DNA of 64,000 bases. Source: Lentisphaerota bacterium (GTDB lineage: Bacteria > Verrucomicrobiota > Lentisphaeria > Oligosphaerales > JABHEG01). Within the stretch, counting starts at the first letter, position 1. Every line of letters begins with the position of its first letter. Shown piece by piece: positions 53,493 to 62,338 of this stretch. Where the stretch lies: positions 186,001 to 250,000 of the forward strand of contig JABHEG010000042.1 in NCBI GenBank assembly GCA_018676675.1, read 5' to 3'. The position numbers and the translations under genes were made by a program. Below the pieces are notes generated by a model. That model did not search any database, was not told the origin of the DNA, and worked only from the letters and a program-made list of their open reading frames with translations.

Positions 53493-54257
53493 TCAGTCCT
53501 TGAATCGCAAGAGGACGGGGCAGTGGTCGGATCCCATGACGTCGCTGAGGATAGACGCTTCCTGGACGCGATCGCTCATTTCCTCGTTGACACAGTGGTA
53601 GTCAATCCGCCAACCGACGTTCTTCTCACGCGCTTTGAATCGGTAGCTCCACCAGGTGTACTGCCCCGGTTCCTGGTTGAACATTCGGAAGGTATCCACA
53701 TATCCGGCTTCCACGAAGGTCTCCATCCAGGCCCGTTCGCCGGGCAGATAGCCGGGGTTCTTCTCGTTGGTTCTCGGGTTCTTCAGGTCAATCGGCTTGT
53801 GGGCGATGTTGTAGTCCCCACAAATGACCACGTTTCGACCTTCGGCACGAAGGCCGTCGCAGCGCTTGAGAAGGGCCGCGCAGAAGGCCAATTTGTAGTC
53901 GATTCGTGCGCCTTCCGCCTGGCTGTTCGGAAAGTAGGCATTGACCACGCTGAAGGTGGCGTAATGCAGGATCTGAACTCGCCCCTCGACGTCAAAGGTG
54001 TCGTCCCCCAGGACTTCAACGCCCTGCGGAGCGGCTTTGACATAGGCTGCGACACCGCTGTATCCCTTGCGTTCAGCAGACGTCCAGATGGATCCATAGC
54101 CCGGCGGGGCGAGTGTGTCCTCCCCGAGCTGTTCCTTGTGGGCCTTCGTCTCCTGAACACAGAGGATGTCGGGCTGGGCATCGGCAAGCCAGTCGAGAAA
54201 GCCATGTCTGGTGGCGGCACGAATACCGTTGACATTCCAGGAGATGATGGTGGGCAT
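53493..54257 (-). CDS. xth: Exodeoxyribonuclease III
   Basis: 254 residues, typical of E. coli Xth. The AP endonuclease/exonuclease fold has N8 and N10 near ISWNVNG, E36 (VQETKAH), GDYNIAHKP, and the terminal SDHCPV (D and H). It repairs abasic sites in DNA. ATG 54257 starts the domain and has GGAG about 8 bases before it; the frame continues upstream but with no similarity. Close to, and in the same direction as, the DppA gene (26 bases). Confidence 0.94.
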   Translation of the reverse strand: MPTIISWNVNGIRAATRHGFLDWLADAQPDILCVQETKAHKEQLGEDTLAPPGYGSIWTSAERKGYSGVAAYVKAAPQGVEVLGDDTFDVEGRVQILHYATFSVVNAYFPNSQAEGARIDYKLAFCAALLKRCDGLRAEGRNVVICGDYNIAHKPIDLKNPRTNEKNPGYLPGERAWMETFVEAGYVDTFRMFNQEPGQYTWWSYRFKAREKNVGWRIDYHCVNEEMSDRVQEASILSDVMGSDHCPVLLRFKD

Positions 54258-54333
54258 GGGAGAAACTCCGAACGGTCGCCTATATGGTGAACGGTTGAGC
54301 AAACAAGGCCGCGTCAATGGCCTGTCATGGGGT

Positions 54334-54339
54334 ATTATA
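54334..54339 (-). promoter_or_regulatory. Perfect -10 box, candidate xth promoter
   Basis: TATAAT on the minus strand, 70-80 bases upstream of the xth ATG. No good -35 is seen 16-18 bases away, so another sigma or an activator may be needed. It is the only perfect -10 I recognised in this gap. Confidence 0.35.
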
Positions 54340-54449
54340 GCACGGTGTGGGTTCAGTAGGCTGGCGGTCCCGATCTCCCGCCCATTTTCCAGCACGCTGT
54401 CCTGAACCTCGATCACGACAAGCACCCCGAAAAGGAATGACCATATCTG

Positions 54450-55424
54450 ATGGACACCCGCCCCCATGTAATGTTCTACGAAGCGTTCCAGGAAGAAGCG
54501 GAGGAGCTCCGGAAACACCTTCCCCACGACGTTCCCTCCGAGTTTACGGCGTTGACGATCCAGGAGCACGGGGCATCGCTTCCGCCCGCGGATGTAATCA
54601 GCATCCGGACGCAATCCGTCATACCGGAAGTCTGGGCCGGGAAAGTGGCCGGCATCCTGACTCGCAGCACAGGGCACGACCACGTGGCTGCTTACCGTGC
54701 GGCGACTGGCACGGGCGCGGCGTGTGGCTACCTCCCGCTGTACTGTGCCCGTGCCGTTGCCGAACAGGCAATGCTGCTGTGGAGTGCCCTGTTGCGGCGG
54801 CTGCCGACCCAGGTTGCCCAATTTCGGACGTTCCATCGCGACGGGCTTACTGGGCGGGAGATTGAGGGACGGAAGCTCGCCGTATTCGGGGTGGGCAATA
54901 TTGGCCGCGAAGTGGTCCGCATTGGGGAAGGGCTGGGGATGCGTGTCGTTGGCGTCGATGTGGTCCAGCGGCATCCGGCCGTGCAATATGTCCTGGCTGA
55001 AGAAGCGATCCAGCGGGCTGATGTGATCGTATGCGCGATGAACTTGACGGCTGAGAATCGCGGTTTCTTTGATCTTGAGCGCCTGAAGACGGCTCGCCCG
55101 GGCACCATACTGGTGAACATTGCCAGAGGGGAACTGTGCGTGCCGGCCGACCTGCTGCGGCTGATCAAAGAAGGACGGCTTGGCGGGATTGGGATGGACG
55201 TCTACAACGATGAGCCCGAGCTGGCGGTTGCCTTGCGTACCGGCGAGGAGAGCCCTTCTCCATCGGCGCGGGCAGTTCATGCACTGGCCCAGTTCCCGAA
55301 CGTTATCTGTACTCCTCACAATGCCTTCAATACGGTTGAGTCGGTCGAAAGGAAATGTGTCCAGAGCGTGGAGCAATTGCAGGCCTTCTGGGCACAAGGC
55401 GTTTTCCTCTGGCCGGTGCCTTGA
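54450..55424 (+). CDS. D-isomer-specific 2-hydroxyacid dehydrogenase
   Basis: 324 residues. NAD fold motif VFGVGNIGREV near 144-155; the catalytic Arg in ARGEL (NIARGE), Glu in DVYNDEPEL and His in TPHNAFNT are present, as in PGDH/LdhA relatives. The N-terminal CAARAVAEQAMLLW-type helix is intact. Substrate could be lactate, glycerate, phosphoglycerate or a branched hydroxyacid; not decided. It reads away from xth, between two opposed genes, and appears monocistronic. Confidence 0.88.
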   Translation: MDTRPHVMFYEAFQEEAEELRKHLPHDVPSEFTALTIQEHGASLPPADVISIRTQSVIPEVWAGKVAGILTRSTGHDHVAAYRAATGTGAACGYLPLYCARAVAEQAMLLWSALLRRLPTQVAQFRTFHRDGLTGREIEGRKLAVFGVGNIGREVVRIGEGLGMRVVGVDVVQRHPAVQYVLAEEAIQRADVIVCAMNLTAENRGFFDLERLKTARPGTILVNIARGELCVPADLLRLIKEGRLGGIGMDVYNDEPELAVALRTGEESPSPSARAVHALAQFPNVICTPHNAFNTVESVERKCVQSVEQLQAFWAQGVFLWPVP

Positions 55425-55711
55425 CGGGAAGGGCATCGTACGGGGAACTGGACGGCCCTGAGCCGACCCGCTTCGGCGTCCGGGACAACATTTTTCCAGT
55501 GACCACTCACCAAGCCGACCATTTTGTGCTACCATGTATGCTGTGGAGCACGTGCCACTGAGAGCCATGGCCGGTCCACTTCGCGGTGTTACCGTCGGGG
55601 CGCGTGCGTCTCCGAGGCTGGTGTTTCTTCCTCGGCAAGACTCCCCCAGTCACAGGTGACTCCCCACTTTTTTGCATTGTCAGTGCTTTGGTCGATTGGA
55701 GTGACACCGTT

Positions 55712-56743
55712 GTGAGCAGTGACCGGAGACAATCGTTGGGACCGAGGCGTTACGGCGTTGTCCTGGGGCTTGCCTGGACGTTGGCTGTCGTGGGGGCATT
55801 CAGCTGGAGCTGTCTGCGGGACCGCGAAGCGACGAGCCATGCTGCGCGGGTGTCTGCGAGGGCACAGTTCACCAAGGACGTCATCTATCGCCGCTGGAAT
55901 GCTGGCCATGGAGGCGTATACGTCCCTGTGACCGACTCCAACCCTCCGAACCCTTTCCTGAAGCAGGTAGATGAGCGCGAGGTGACGACCCCTTCCGGGC
56001 GGGTCCTGACCCTGGTGAATCCTGCGTACATGACCCGCCAGGTTCACGAACTGGGCATGGCGGCCGAGGGGGTACGTGGGCATATCACGAGCCTCAAACC
56101 CATTCGACCGGCCAACGCGCCGGATGTTTGGGAGAGGCAGGCACTTGAGAGGTTCAACGTTGGTGAAAAGGAGTTCAGCTCCATCGAGACGGTCGGCAGA
56201 GAGGAGCACCTTCGCCTGATGCGACCTTTGCGAACGGAGAAGGGCTGCTTGAAGTGCCATGCTCAACAAGGCTACAGGGAAGGCGATGTTCGTGGCGGAA
56301 TCAGCGTATCGATCCCGATGGAGCCTTATGTGGCAATTGGGCAGCGAAACAGAGTTGTGCTCGGGGTCGGCCATTGCCTCCTGTGGCTTTTCGGTCTCGT
56401 CGGCATCGGTTTGACCGGAGCCAGCCTGCAACGCCATGAACGGGAACGCGACCGGGCCGAAGTGGAGCGCGATCAGACGATTGAGGCTCTGCAGGACGCG
56501 CTCGCACAGATCAAGACATTACGGGGGATTGTCCCCATATGCTCGCAGTGCAAGCGAATCAGAGACGACGAGGGATACTGGGAACAGCTGGACATCTACG
56601 TGCGTGAGCACGTCGAGGCGGAATTCACTCACGGCATCTGTCCCGATTGCGTGAAGGAGCTCTACCCTGATGAGGCGAACCGTATCCTGGCTGCAATGGA
56701 TGACGAGGCGAGCGAGGAGGACGTGCAGCCAGGATCAGGGTAG
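55712..56743 (+). CDS. Membrane heme c sensor (DUF3365/Tll0287-like) with C-terminal four-cysteine module
   Basis: 343 residues, two membrane helices (about 13-34 and 214-238). Between them, an extracytoplasmic Tll0287/DUF3365-type domain carries one heme c motif, CLKCH (C179, C182, H183). After TM2 a coiled coil (RHERERDRAEVERDQTIEAL) leads to LRGIVPICSQCKRIRDDEGYW (C277, C280) and HGICPDCVKELYP (C310, C313), a zinc-finger-like tail common at the end of PVC and delta sensor kinases and response regulators. There is no histidine kinase or output domain, so this may be a redox/gas sensing adaptor. GTG start 55712 with GGAG about 10 bases before. It overlaps the convergent pepF end by 9 bases. 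Confidence 0.72.
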   Translation: MSSDRRQSLGPRRYGVVLGLAWTLAVVGAFSWSCLRDREATSHAARVSARAQFTKDVIYRRWNAGHGGVYVPVTDSNPPNPFLKQVDEREVTTPSGRVLTLVNPAYMTRQVHELGMAAEGVRGHITSLKPIRPANAPDVWERQALERFNVGEKEFSSIETVGREEHLRLMRPLRTEKGCLKCHAQQGYREGDVRGGISVSIPMEPYVAIGQRNRVVLGVGHCLLWLFGLVGIGLTGASLQRHERERDRAEVERDQTIEALQDALAQIKTLRGIVPICSQCKRIRDDEGYWEQLDIYVREHVEAEFTHGICPDCVKELYPDEANRILAAMDDEASEEDVQPGSG

Positions 56744-58543
56744 CAGGTCCTGCAGTTCTTCCACCCGCTGGGCGAAGGTCGTGAACGCCTGTTCGAATGT
56801 GCGGCGCGACAAGAGCTCGACCCCGGCTTTGCTGACAAGATCGAGTGGGTCTGCTGAACCACCGGCCCGGAGCAGATCCAGGTAGGAGTCGGCAGTCGTT
56901 GCGTCCGCGAGCAGGCGTTGAACGAAGATCTGTGATGCGCACAGGCTGGTGGCGTATTTGTAGACGTAGAAGTTGTAGTAAAAGTGTGGGATTCGGGCCC
57001 ATTCGAGGCCAATCCGTGCATCGGCCTGGACTGCCTCTCCATGGAAGTCGGCGTTCAGTTTCGCGTACACGTCGGACAGCGTGTCCGGGGTCACCGGCTT
57101 TCCCTCCGCATCCATTTCGTGGATCACCTTCTCAAATTCCGCGAACATCGTCTGTCGGTAGACTGTGCCCCGGAAACCATTGCAGAAGTGATTGATCAGG
57201 TAAGCCCTGAGACGTTCGTCGCCGGCATGTTCTTCCAGCAGGTAGTGAAGGAGCAGACCCTCGTTGGCCGTGGACGCGATCTCGGCGATGAAGATGGGGT
57301 AGCCTGCCGTTTGAGGCGGCTGGGTGTGGTTTGCCAGCCAGCTATGCATGGAGTGCCCCAGTTCATGGGCCAGGGTGAATACGTCATTGAGTGTTCCCTG
57401 GTAGTTCAATAGGATATAGGGCAGGCTGTCGTAACAGCCGCTTGAGTAGGCGCCGGAGCGTTTCCCCCGGCACTCAAATTTGTCAATCCAACGCTGCTCA
57501 AAGGCGCTGCGCAGCACCTTCACGTAGTCGTCGCCCAGGGGAGCGCAGGCGGCGATGGCCCACTGAGCGGCTTCCTCGAAGGGCACATGCATATCCACTT
57601 CGGGGACAATGGGCACGTACATGTCATACATATCGACGTGATCCAGGGCAAGAGCCCGGCGTCGCAGATCGACGTAGCGGTGGAAAGCGGGGAGCGCTTC
57701 GTGGGTGGCCGCGATGAGAGAGTTGTACACATCAGTTGGGATGTTGTCTGAACTCAGCGCAGCGTGCAGAGCGGATTCGTGGTGACGCGTCCTGGCCACG
57801 AATGTGTGCATCTTGACGTGGTTGCGGAGGGTTGCTGCGACGGCATTGCGAACCTGGCCGAAGGTGTCGTACATGGCCCCGAACGCCTCACGGCGCACGG
57901 CACGGTCGCGGTCTTGCAGGAAGCGCACGAAACGCCCCTGAGACATCTCCTGCTGATTGCCATCTGCGTCGGTGATCTCAGGAAATGTCATGTCCGCATT
58001 CGTGAGCAGCTTAAAGACTTCCCCGGGTGCGGCGAAGATTGGCGATGCCCCGGCGAGCAGGCGCTCCTCAGGGGCTGACAGCGTGTGTGGCTTGTGGCGG
58101 ATGAGTTGCTTGAGGGCGTAGCGGTGCCCTTCGAGGCATGGCTCACTCAACCACGCTTCGAGCGTCTGTTCCGGATTCTGGAGCAGTTCCGGCCGGGCCC
58201 AGGCCAGGCGGCTGGACAGGTCGGCGTAGAGTTGGCGGATGCGTCCCTCGCGGGCTTGGTTCTCTGTGTTGGCCGTGTTCTCATCAGCTCGCAGATGAGC
58301 GTATACATAGACACGTTCGGCCAAGCGGTCCAGTTCGGTCTGAGCGGATAGAAATCGGGCGACATTTTCGGCCGTTGTCAACGTTCCCTGCATGGCCTCG
58401 AGGGGCGCCATGAGTGTCTCAAGTGCCTCGATGTCGCTTTCCCAGAGAGCATCTGTTGGGTAGAGGGCCTGGACGTCCCACATATCCTGTGTATCGATGG
58501 TTTCTCGCTCGGGGACGGCTCCTGCAGTGTGCGTATCACTCAT
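56735..58543 (-). CDS. pepF: Oligoendopeptidase F, peptidase family M3B
   Basis: 602 residues, the usual length. Zinc site HELGHSMH at 393-400 with the distal glutamate in the helix that follows. N-terminal helical part and the repeated YVPIVPEVDM region match the family. It cuts peptides of about 7-20 residues in the cytoplasm. ATG 58543 with GGAG 8 bases upstream. Downstream end overlaps the convergent sensor gene. Confidence 0.94.
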   Translation of the reverse strand: MSDTHTAGAVPERETIDTQDMWDVQALYPTDALWESDIEALETLMAPLEAMQGTLTTAENVARFLSAQTELDRLAERVYVYAHLRADENTANTENQAREGRIRQLYADLSSRLAWARPELLQNPEQTLEAWLSEPCLEGHRYALKQLIRHKPHTLSAPEERLLAGASPIFAAPGEVFKLLTNADMTFPEITDADGNQQEMSQGRFVRFLQDRDRAVRREAFGAMYDTFGQVRNAVAATLRNHVKMHTFVARTRHHESALHAALSSDNIPTDVYNSLIAATHEALPAFHRYVDLRRRALALDHVDMYDMYVPIVPEVDMHVPFEEAAQWAIAACAPLGDDYVKVLRSAFEQRWIDKFECRGKRSGAYSSGCYDSLPYILLNYQGTLNDVFTLAHELGHSMHSWLANHTQPPQTAGYPIFIAEIASTANEGLLLHYLLEEHAGDERLRAYLINHFCNGFRGTVYRQTMFAEFEKVIHEMDAEGKPVTPDTLSDVYAKLNADFHGEAVQADARIGLEWARIPHFYYNFYVYKYATSLCASQIFVQRLLADATTADSYLDLLRAGGSADPLDLVSKAGVELLSRRTFEQAFTTFAQRVEELQDLLP

Positions 58544-58589
58544 TCATCCGGCTCCATAGGTACGGTTAGAGGAGTGCAGTGTGGTGAGA

Positions 58590-59414
58590 CTATTCGAACG
58601 TATCGAATCCCCAGGCTTCCCGGCGTCGGAACTTCGACTTGTATCCGGTCTTGATCTTCCCACCATCTTCCAGGCAGGCGATGCAGGCACGCGTGCAGGC
58701 TGCCGCCAGCTTGTTCGGGGGAGCAGTTGCGCATGATGTATCCGGGAAAGCGCCATTCACGCAGAAGGTACACTTCTCTTCGCTGTACGTCCCGACTGTG
58801 GTTGTCTGGTCCCCGACCTTGCGGGTGGCCCCGTCTGCGGAGAGCGCAGCGGCCGGACATCCCTCGACGCAGGCCAGGCAGTTCGCGCGGTCGCACAGTT
58901 GGCCGGCCTGAAACGGTGTATTGGGCTCGATCTCGGCTTCCGTGAAGCACATGCCAAGGCTCTGACGAGCACCGAATTCGGGAGTAAGGAAGGTCCCGTT
59001 GTAGCCGATCTCACCAAGTCCGGCCAGTTGACCGGCCAGGTTGATGTCAGGCATCACGTTGGGAGCAGGCTTGCCTTCCTTCGTGACGACGCCATCCGGC
59101 CAACGGTCCTGGGCGAGCGGGCTGCAAGGCACGGCCAGGAAACCGTTGTCCTCGAAAATTCGGCACAGGTAGTAGGCGGGACGAGGTGGGAGATAGCGAT
59201 TGACGCGCATCCAGAGCGTGCCTTCCTCGATTCCGCGGAAGTAGCTCCGCGGAATGGACTTGCCAAAAACAATGACGGACTTTGCCTTGGGCAGAATGCT
59301 CAGGGGATTCCATTGCGGGTCGACATCGCGGTAGCCGTCCAGGGAGGCAACGCCCACCAGGTCGAGGCCGAGGGAATCCGTCCACGTCTTGAGTGTGTCT
59401 CGTGTGATGTCCAT
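58590..59414 (-). CDS. QueG-like iron-sulfur protein, paralog 1
   Basis: 274 residues. N-terminal alpha-beta domain of the epoxyqueuosine-reductase/reductive-dehalogenase kind (DLVGVASLDGY, SVIVFGKSIPRSY, LAGLGEIGYNGTFLTPEFGARQ). A 4Fe-4S ferredoxin-like motif follows but with a wider first gap, C-x4-C-x2-C-x3-CP (CDRANCLACVEGCP), and then a second Cys cluster and AACTRACIACLE. QueG itself has GLGWIGKN and an RDYH acid residue; both are absent, so this is not QueG. No flavin or cobalamin ligand is recognised. ATG overlaps the upstream TAA by one base (TAATG). Third gene of a tandem set. Confidence 0.75.
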   Translation of the reverse strand: MDITRDTLKTWTDSLGLDLVGVASLDGYRDVDPQWNPLSILPKAKSVIVFGKSIPRSYFRGIEEGTLWMRVNRYLPPRPAYYLCRIFEDNGFLAVPCSPLAQDRWPDGVVTKEGKPAPNVMPDINLAGQLAGLGEIGYNGTFLTPEFGARQSLGMCFTEAEIEPNTPFQAGQLCDRANCLACVEGCPAAALSADGATRKVGDQTTTVGTYSEEKCTFCVNGAFPDTSCATAPPNKLAAACTRACIACLEDGGKIKTGYKSKFRRREAWGFDTFE

Positions 59415-60376
59415 TACTCGACGTCTCCTTTCACCCCGCCGGTGAGTTTCCCGCGGGCTTCCAGGTGGGTATTGCAGGCCTGGACACAGCCGACCGCTCC
59501 GCAGACGGATCCCGGGCGTCCGCCCTGTCCGTGCTCCGCAGTTCCTTGCGCGACCAGGTTGACGTAGTCGATACGTTCGGCCAGGGCGAAGCCCAGGCGG
59601 TATGCTTCGTACCAGTCGTAGGTGACTTTCTCGACGTCCATCTGCATGCCTGGCAGGTCCTTCTTCACGAAGGGCGACGCCTTGGGGTTGAGCCCCCAGT
59701 GTGTGACCTTGCACTTGCCGCAGTCAACCCGGCCCCACTCGAACTCTCTACCTTCAACCTCAACGGCTTCCCGTTCTCCACCCAATGCACTGCCTGGGCA
59801 TTTCCGGACGCAAGCCATGCACTTGTCACAGACATGTTCGTCGAGAAGCGGATCGGGTTCGAGTTCGGCATCGGTCAGGAGTATGTCGAATCGCTGGCGT
59901 GGACCGAATTCGGGAGTCAGGAAGACCTTGGACCAGCCAGGTTCGCCGAGGCCGGCAAAGGCAGCAGCGACGCGCATGTGCAGCATGATGCAGGGCGGCT
60001 GTTTGTCGGCCGCAAGCGGCTCGCGAGCGGGAGGGGCTTCATCGAGCAGTGTGTGGCCTCCGGGAGAGGCAACCGCTTCATGGCCGTGCTCCTCCAGAAG
60101 AGCCGCGATGGCTCCCGTGGCTCCGCCCAGGGCACTGTAGATGCCGCTGCCGTAGCCGTAGATCCAGTAGGTCGACCACTCCGTGCCTTCCTGGATGCCT
60201 TTGTAGCTTCCCTTGAGGATGCGACTCGCATAGACGATGACAGATTTGGCTTCCGGAAAGAGGGAGCTGGGATGCGTTTCCGGCGGCCCGTCCTTGAACC
60301 TGTCGATATTGGCGATCCCGCAGAGATCTGCTCCACCTTTAATCGCGCGATCTTTGACCATCTGGGATGTCAACAT
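59414..60376 (-). CDS. QueG-like iron-sulfur protein, paralog 2
   Basis: 320 residues. Same fold as the neighbours: DLCGIANIDRF, SVIVYASRILKGSY, FAGLGEPGWSKVFLTPEFGPRQ, then a canonical C-x2-C-x2-C-x3-CP (CDKCMACVRKCP) and a second set (VDCGKCK ... CGAVGCVQACNTHLE). It lacks the QueG W and acid motifs. ATG 60376 has AGAGGGGG about 8 bases before; GTG 60385 is possible but too close to that site. Two bases separate it from the previous stop. Middle gene of the triplet. Confidence 0.75.
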   Translation of the reverse strand: MLTSQMVKDRAIKGGADLCGIANIDRFKDGPPETHPSSLFPEAKSVIVYASRILKGSYKGIQEGTEWSTYWIYGYGSGIYSALGGATGAIAALLEEHGHEAVASPGGHTLLDEAPPAREPLAADKQPPCIMLHMRVAAAFAGLGEPGWSKVFLTPEFGPRQRFDILLTDAELEPDPLLDEHVCDKCMACVRKCPGSALGGEREAVEVEGREFEWGRVDCGKCKVTHWGLNPKASPFVKKDLPGMQMDVEKVTYDWYEAYRLGFALAERIDYVNLVAQGTAEHGQGGRPGSVCGAVGCVQACNTHLEARGKLTGGVKGDVE

Positions 60377-60378
60377 GA

Positions 60379-61260
60379 TTACCACCCCCTCTTTTCATCA
60401 GGCCTGAACCCCCAGGGCTCTCTTACCCTGAACGGAATTTTGTAGCCGGTATCATGGGTTTCTTCGAAGTGCGCGATGCAGGCGCGGCCGCAGGCTGCCG
60501 CAAGACGGTTGGGGAGCCCCCCCCGGGCGAATGTGCTTTTCGCATCGCCCGCCACTTGGTTGTTCACGATCTCGAAGTGGAGTTCATCGGCGCCGGCGAA
60601 GTACTTCGAGTCGCCGGATACGCCATTCGGACAGGCTCGACACGCATTGCCATTGATGGCCCCGATCTGCATGGTGTGCCCATTGCAGCCCAGTTGCGCG
60701 GATGCCGTGTCCGAGATGGCGTTCAACGGACAAGCATCGACGCATGCCATGCACTTGTCGCAGACGCTTGCGGCGGACATGAGGCTGGGGGAGATGGGCA
60801 TGTCAGTTACAAGCAGTCCGAGCATCTGGCGGGTGCCGTACTTCTCGCTCATGAACATGCCGTGGTAACCGATGTCGCCGAGACCGGCCGCGACGGCGGC
60901 ATACTCGACGGAGAGGCGGACGGCGTTTGGTGCGCAGAGCCCATCGCGTACGGGACGTTTCGGCATTTTCGGGGCATCGAGAGGGGCATATGGAACGCAT
61001 TCATACCCCTCGCTCTCGATGTAGCGAACGATCCCTTCAAAGCTGGTGAGCCACCGGCCGGGTGTTTTCCAGAGGGAACCTTCCTCCATGGAACGGAACT
61101 CGCCTCGTCGGATGTGGGCTCCTACCACGATGACAGATTTGCCATCCGGGAAGATACTCAGTGGGTGCTCCCCAGGGGGAAGTCCGTCGAAGCAGCTCAT
61201 CGGCGGAACACCGACAAGATCATACCCCGCGTGTTCTCGGAACTCGTCGAACGCCGTCAT
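60379..61260 (-). CDS. QueG-like iron-sulfur protein, paralog 3
   Basis: 293 residues. DLVGVPPMSCFDG, SVIVVGAHIRRGEF, AAGLGDIGYHGMFMSEKYGTRQ, canonical C-x2-C-x2-C-x3-CP (CDKCMACVDACP), an extra C-x2-C (NACRACP), and the C-terminal TGYKIPFRVREPWGF, which recurs in paralog 1 as TGYKSKFRRREAWGF. The first gene of the triplet, directly after iclR. AGGAG precedes ATG 61260 by 11 bases. Substrates unknown; regulation by the IclR gene is likely. Confidence 0.75.
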   Translation of the reverse strand: MTAFDEFREHAGYDLVGVPPMSCFDGLPPGEHPLSIFPDGKSVIVVGAHIRRGEFRSMEEGSLWKTPGRWLTSFEGIVRYIESEGYECVPYAPLDAPKMPKRPVRDGLCAPNAVRLSVEYAAVAAGLGDIGYHGMFMSEKYGTRQMLGLLVTDMPISPSLMSAASVCDKCMACVDACPLNAISDTASAQLGCNGHTMQIGAINGNACRACPNGVSGDSKYFAGADELHFEIVNNQVAGDAKSTFARGGLPNRLAAACGRACIAHFEETHDTGYKIPFRVREPWGFRPDEKRGW

Positions 61261-61328
61261 CTCTGGAAGTCTCCTAGTTTGCCGGCAAGGGCACGGCTGA
61301 CTGCACACTGGGAATCACCAATCACCAC

Positions 61329-62090
61329 TCACTGTTCCGGCCCGGCCTCGGACAACTGGCAGGCTGTGATCTCCTGCAGCGTGGCGAGGATGTCTTCTGT
61401 CTTGTCGTCCTTTTGCTTGGGATCGCTGTGCCATGCGGCTCCGAGAACTCCACGGAGTTTCCCGTCCGCTGAGAAGCTGGGGACGGCCGCAACCCGGAAT
61501 CGGGAGTCCTTTGAGAAGGGAGGCAGGACCCAGCCTCGGGAACGGGTCTCGCCGAGAAAGTCCTCCAACTGCTTCTCGTTTTCCCACACGCCCAGCCCCG
61601 ACAGTGTGAACGGGTGCCGCATATCGATGCTATGGCGGGTTTCAGGGCCGGAGAACGCCAGACAGGCGAGTCCGGAAGCCGTTTGGTAGGGGGCCATGAC
61701 AGCCCCGCTGTTGTGCTCCACAAGGAGGCGTTCCGGGAACTTTCGGAAGCGGACAACTACTTCCCCACCCATTGGTTGAGCAAAGCTCACGATGGCATCC
61801 GGGAGGCGCAGACTCAGAGCGCGTACCGCTTCTTCAGCCTGTCGCATGTAGGCACTGGAGCTGTCCTCCGCCACAAGTGTGTGCATGGCTGGGCCGACCT
61901 GGTAGACGGGGCCTGTCTTGCACACGAATCCACGGCTGCACAACGTCTTGAGAAGATTGTGCAGCGTGGGCCGTTTCAGACCGGTAGCGGAGACGATTTC
62001 GGGAAGTCGGAGCCCACGTTCGGACTCGGCTAGGAGCCGGACCAAATCAAGTCCGCGGGCCAGGGATTGGACGAGGTCGTTTCCCGGCAT
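61329..62090 (-). CDS. IclR-family transcriptional regulator
   Basis: 253 residues. N-terminal winged helix (SLARGLDLVRLLAESERGLRLPEI, RPTLHNLLKTLCSRG) and a C-terminal ligand domain of GAF-like fold (YQTASGLACLAFS, SFSADGKLRGVLGAAW). IclR proteins usually repress catabolic genes until a small acid ligand binds. ATG 62090 has AAGGGA 9 bases before and matches usual length; ATG 62135 adds 15 residues. Same direction as the Fe-S triplet, 68 bases upstream, so one operon. A strong promoter and palindrome precede it. Confidence 0.88.
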   Translation of the reverse strand: MPGNDLVQSLARGLDLVRLLAESERGLRLPEIVSATGLKRPTLHNLLKTLCSRGFVCKTGPVYQVGPAMHTLVAEDSSSAYMRQAEEAVRALSLRLPDAIVSFAQPMGGEVVVRFRKFPERLLVEHNSGAVMAPYQTASGLACLAFSGPETRHSIDMRHPFTLSGLGVWENEKQLEDFLGETRSRGWVLPPFSKDSRFRVAAVPSFSADGKLRGVLGAAWHSDPKQKDDKTEDILATLQEITACQLSEAGPEQ

Positions 62091-62139
62091 GGTCTGCGTC
62101 CCTTCAGTCTGGGTGCTCACTGACTTGTGCGTCATCAGT

Positions 62140-62158
62140 GCTGACGAGAAATGTCAGC
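62140..62158. promoter_or_regulatory. Candidate IclR operator
   Basis: GCTGAC (62140-62145), 7 bases, GTCAGC (62153-62158), a perfect 6-bp inverted repeat. It sits just downstream of the predicted start of transcription (near 62161) of the iclR gene, a position that would let bound regulator block it. A half-site GCTGAC recurs at 61296-61301 just before the Fe-S triplet. Confidence 0.6.
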
Positions 62159-62167
62159 GAATGAGGA

Positions 62168-62196
62168 AATATGGTGTGGCGTGAGATTGCTGTCAA
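62168..62196 (-). promoter_or_regulatory. Promoter of the iclR-Fe-S operon
   Basis: On the minus strand TTGACA (62196-62191, perfect -35), 17 bases, CATATT (62173-62168, 4 of 6 for -10). The start would be near 62161, immediately before the palindrome. The best sigma70-type promoter I found in the window. Confidence 0.65.
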
Positions 62197-62266
62197 GGCT
62201 CTTTGGTCAGGAATCGGGGCGACTTCCTGCCCGGCCTGTTGTGGGCAGATGGTGGCGACGCCTGAG

Positions 62267-62295
62267 TTGCCACGGGCGCGGTAGGCGAGTATGCT
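62267..62295 (+). promoter_or_regulatory. Candidate promoter for the DUF4838 gene
   Basis: TTGCCA (62267-62272, 5 of 6), 17 bases, TATGCT (62290-62295, 4 of 6). It would start near 62302 and give a 37-base leader. GGAG lies 7 bases before the ATG at 62339. Confidence 0.5.
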
Positions 62296-62338
62296 TTGGG
62301 CTCAGTGGCCCGACGAAACGCTCGATTGGAGAACCCTG

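Noticed and set aside
58590..61260. Reductive dehalogenase (RdhA) for the Fe-S triplet
   Set aside because: The proteins share a distant fold but have no Tat signal, are much shorter than typical RdhA and lack its second canonical ferredoxin motif and RdhB partner.
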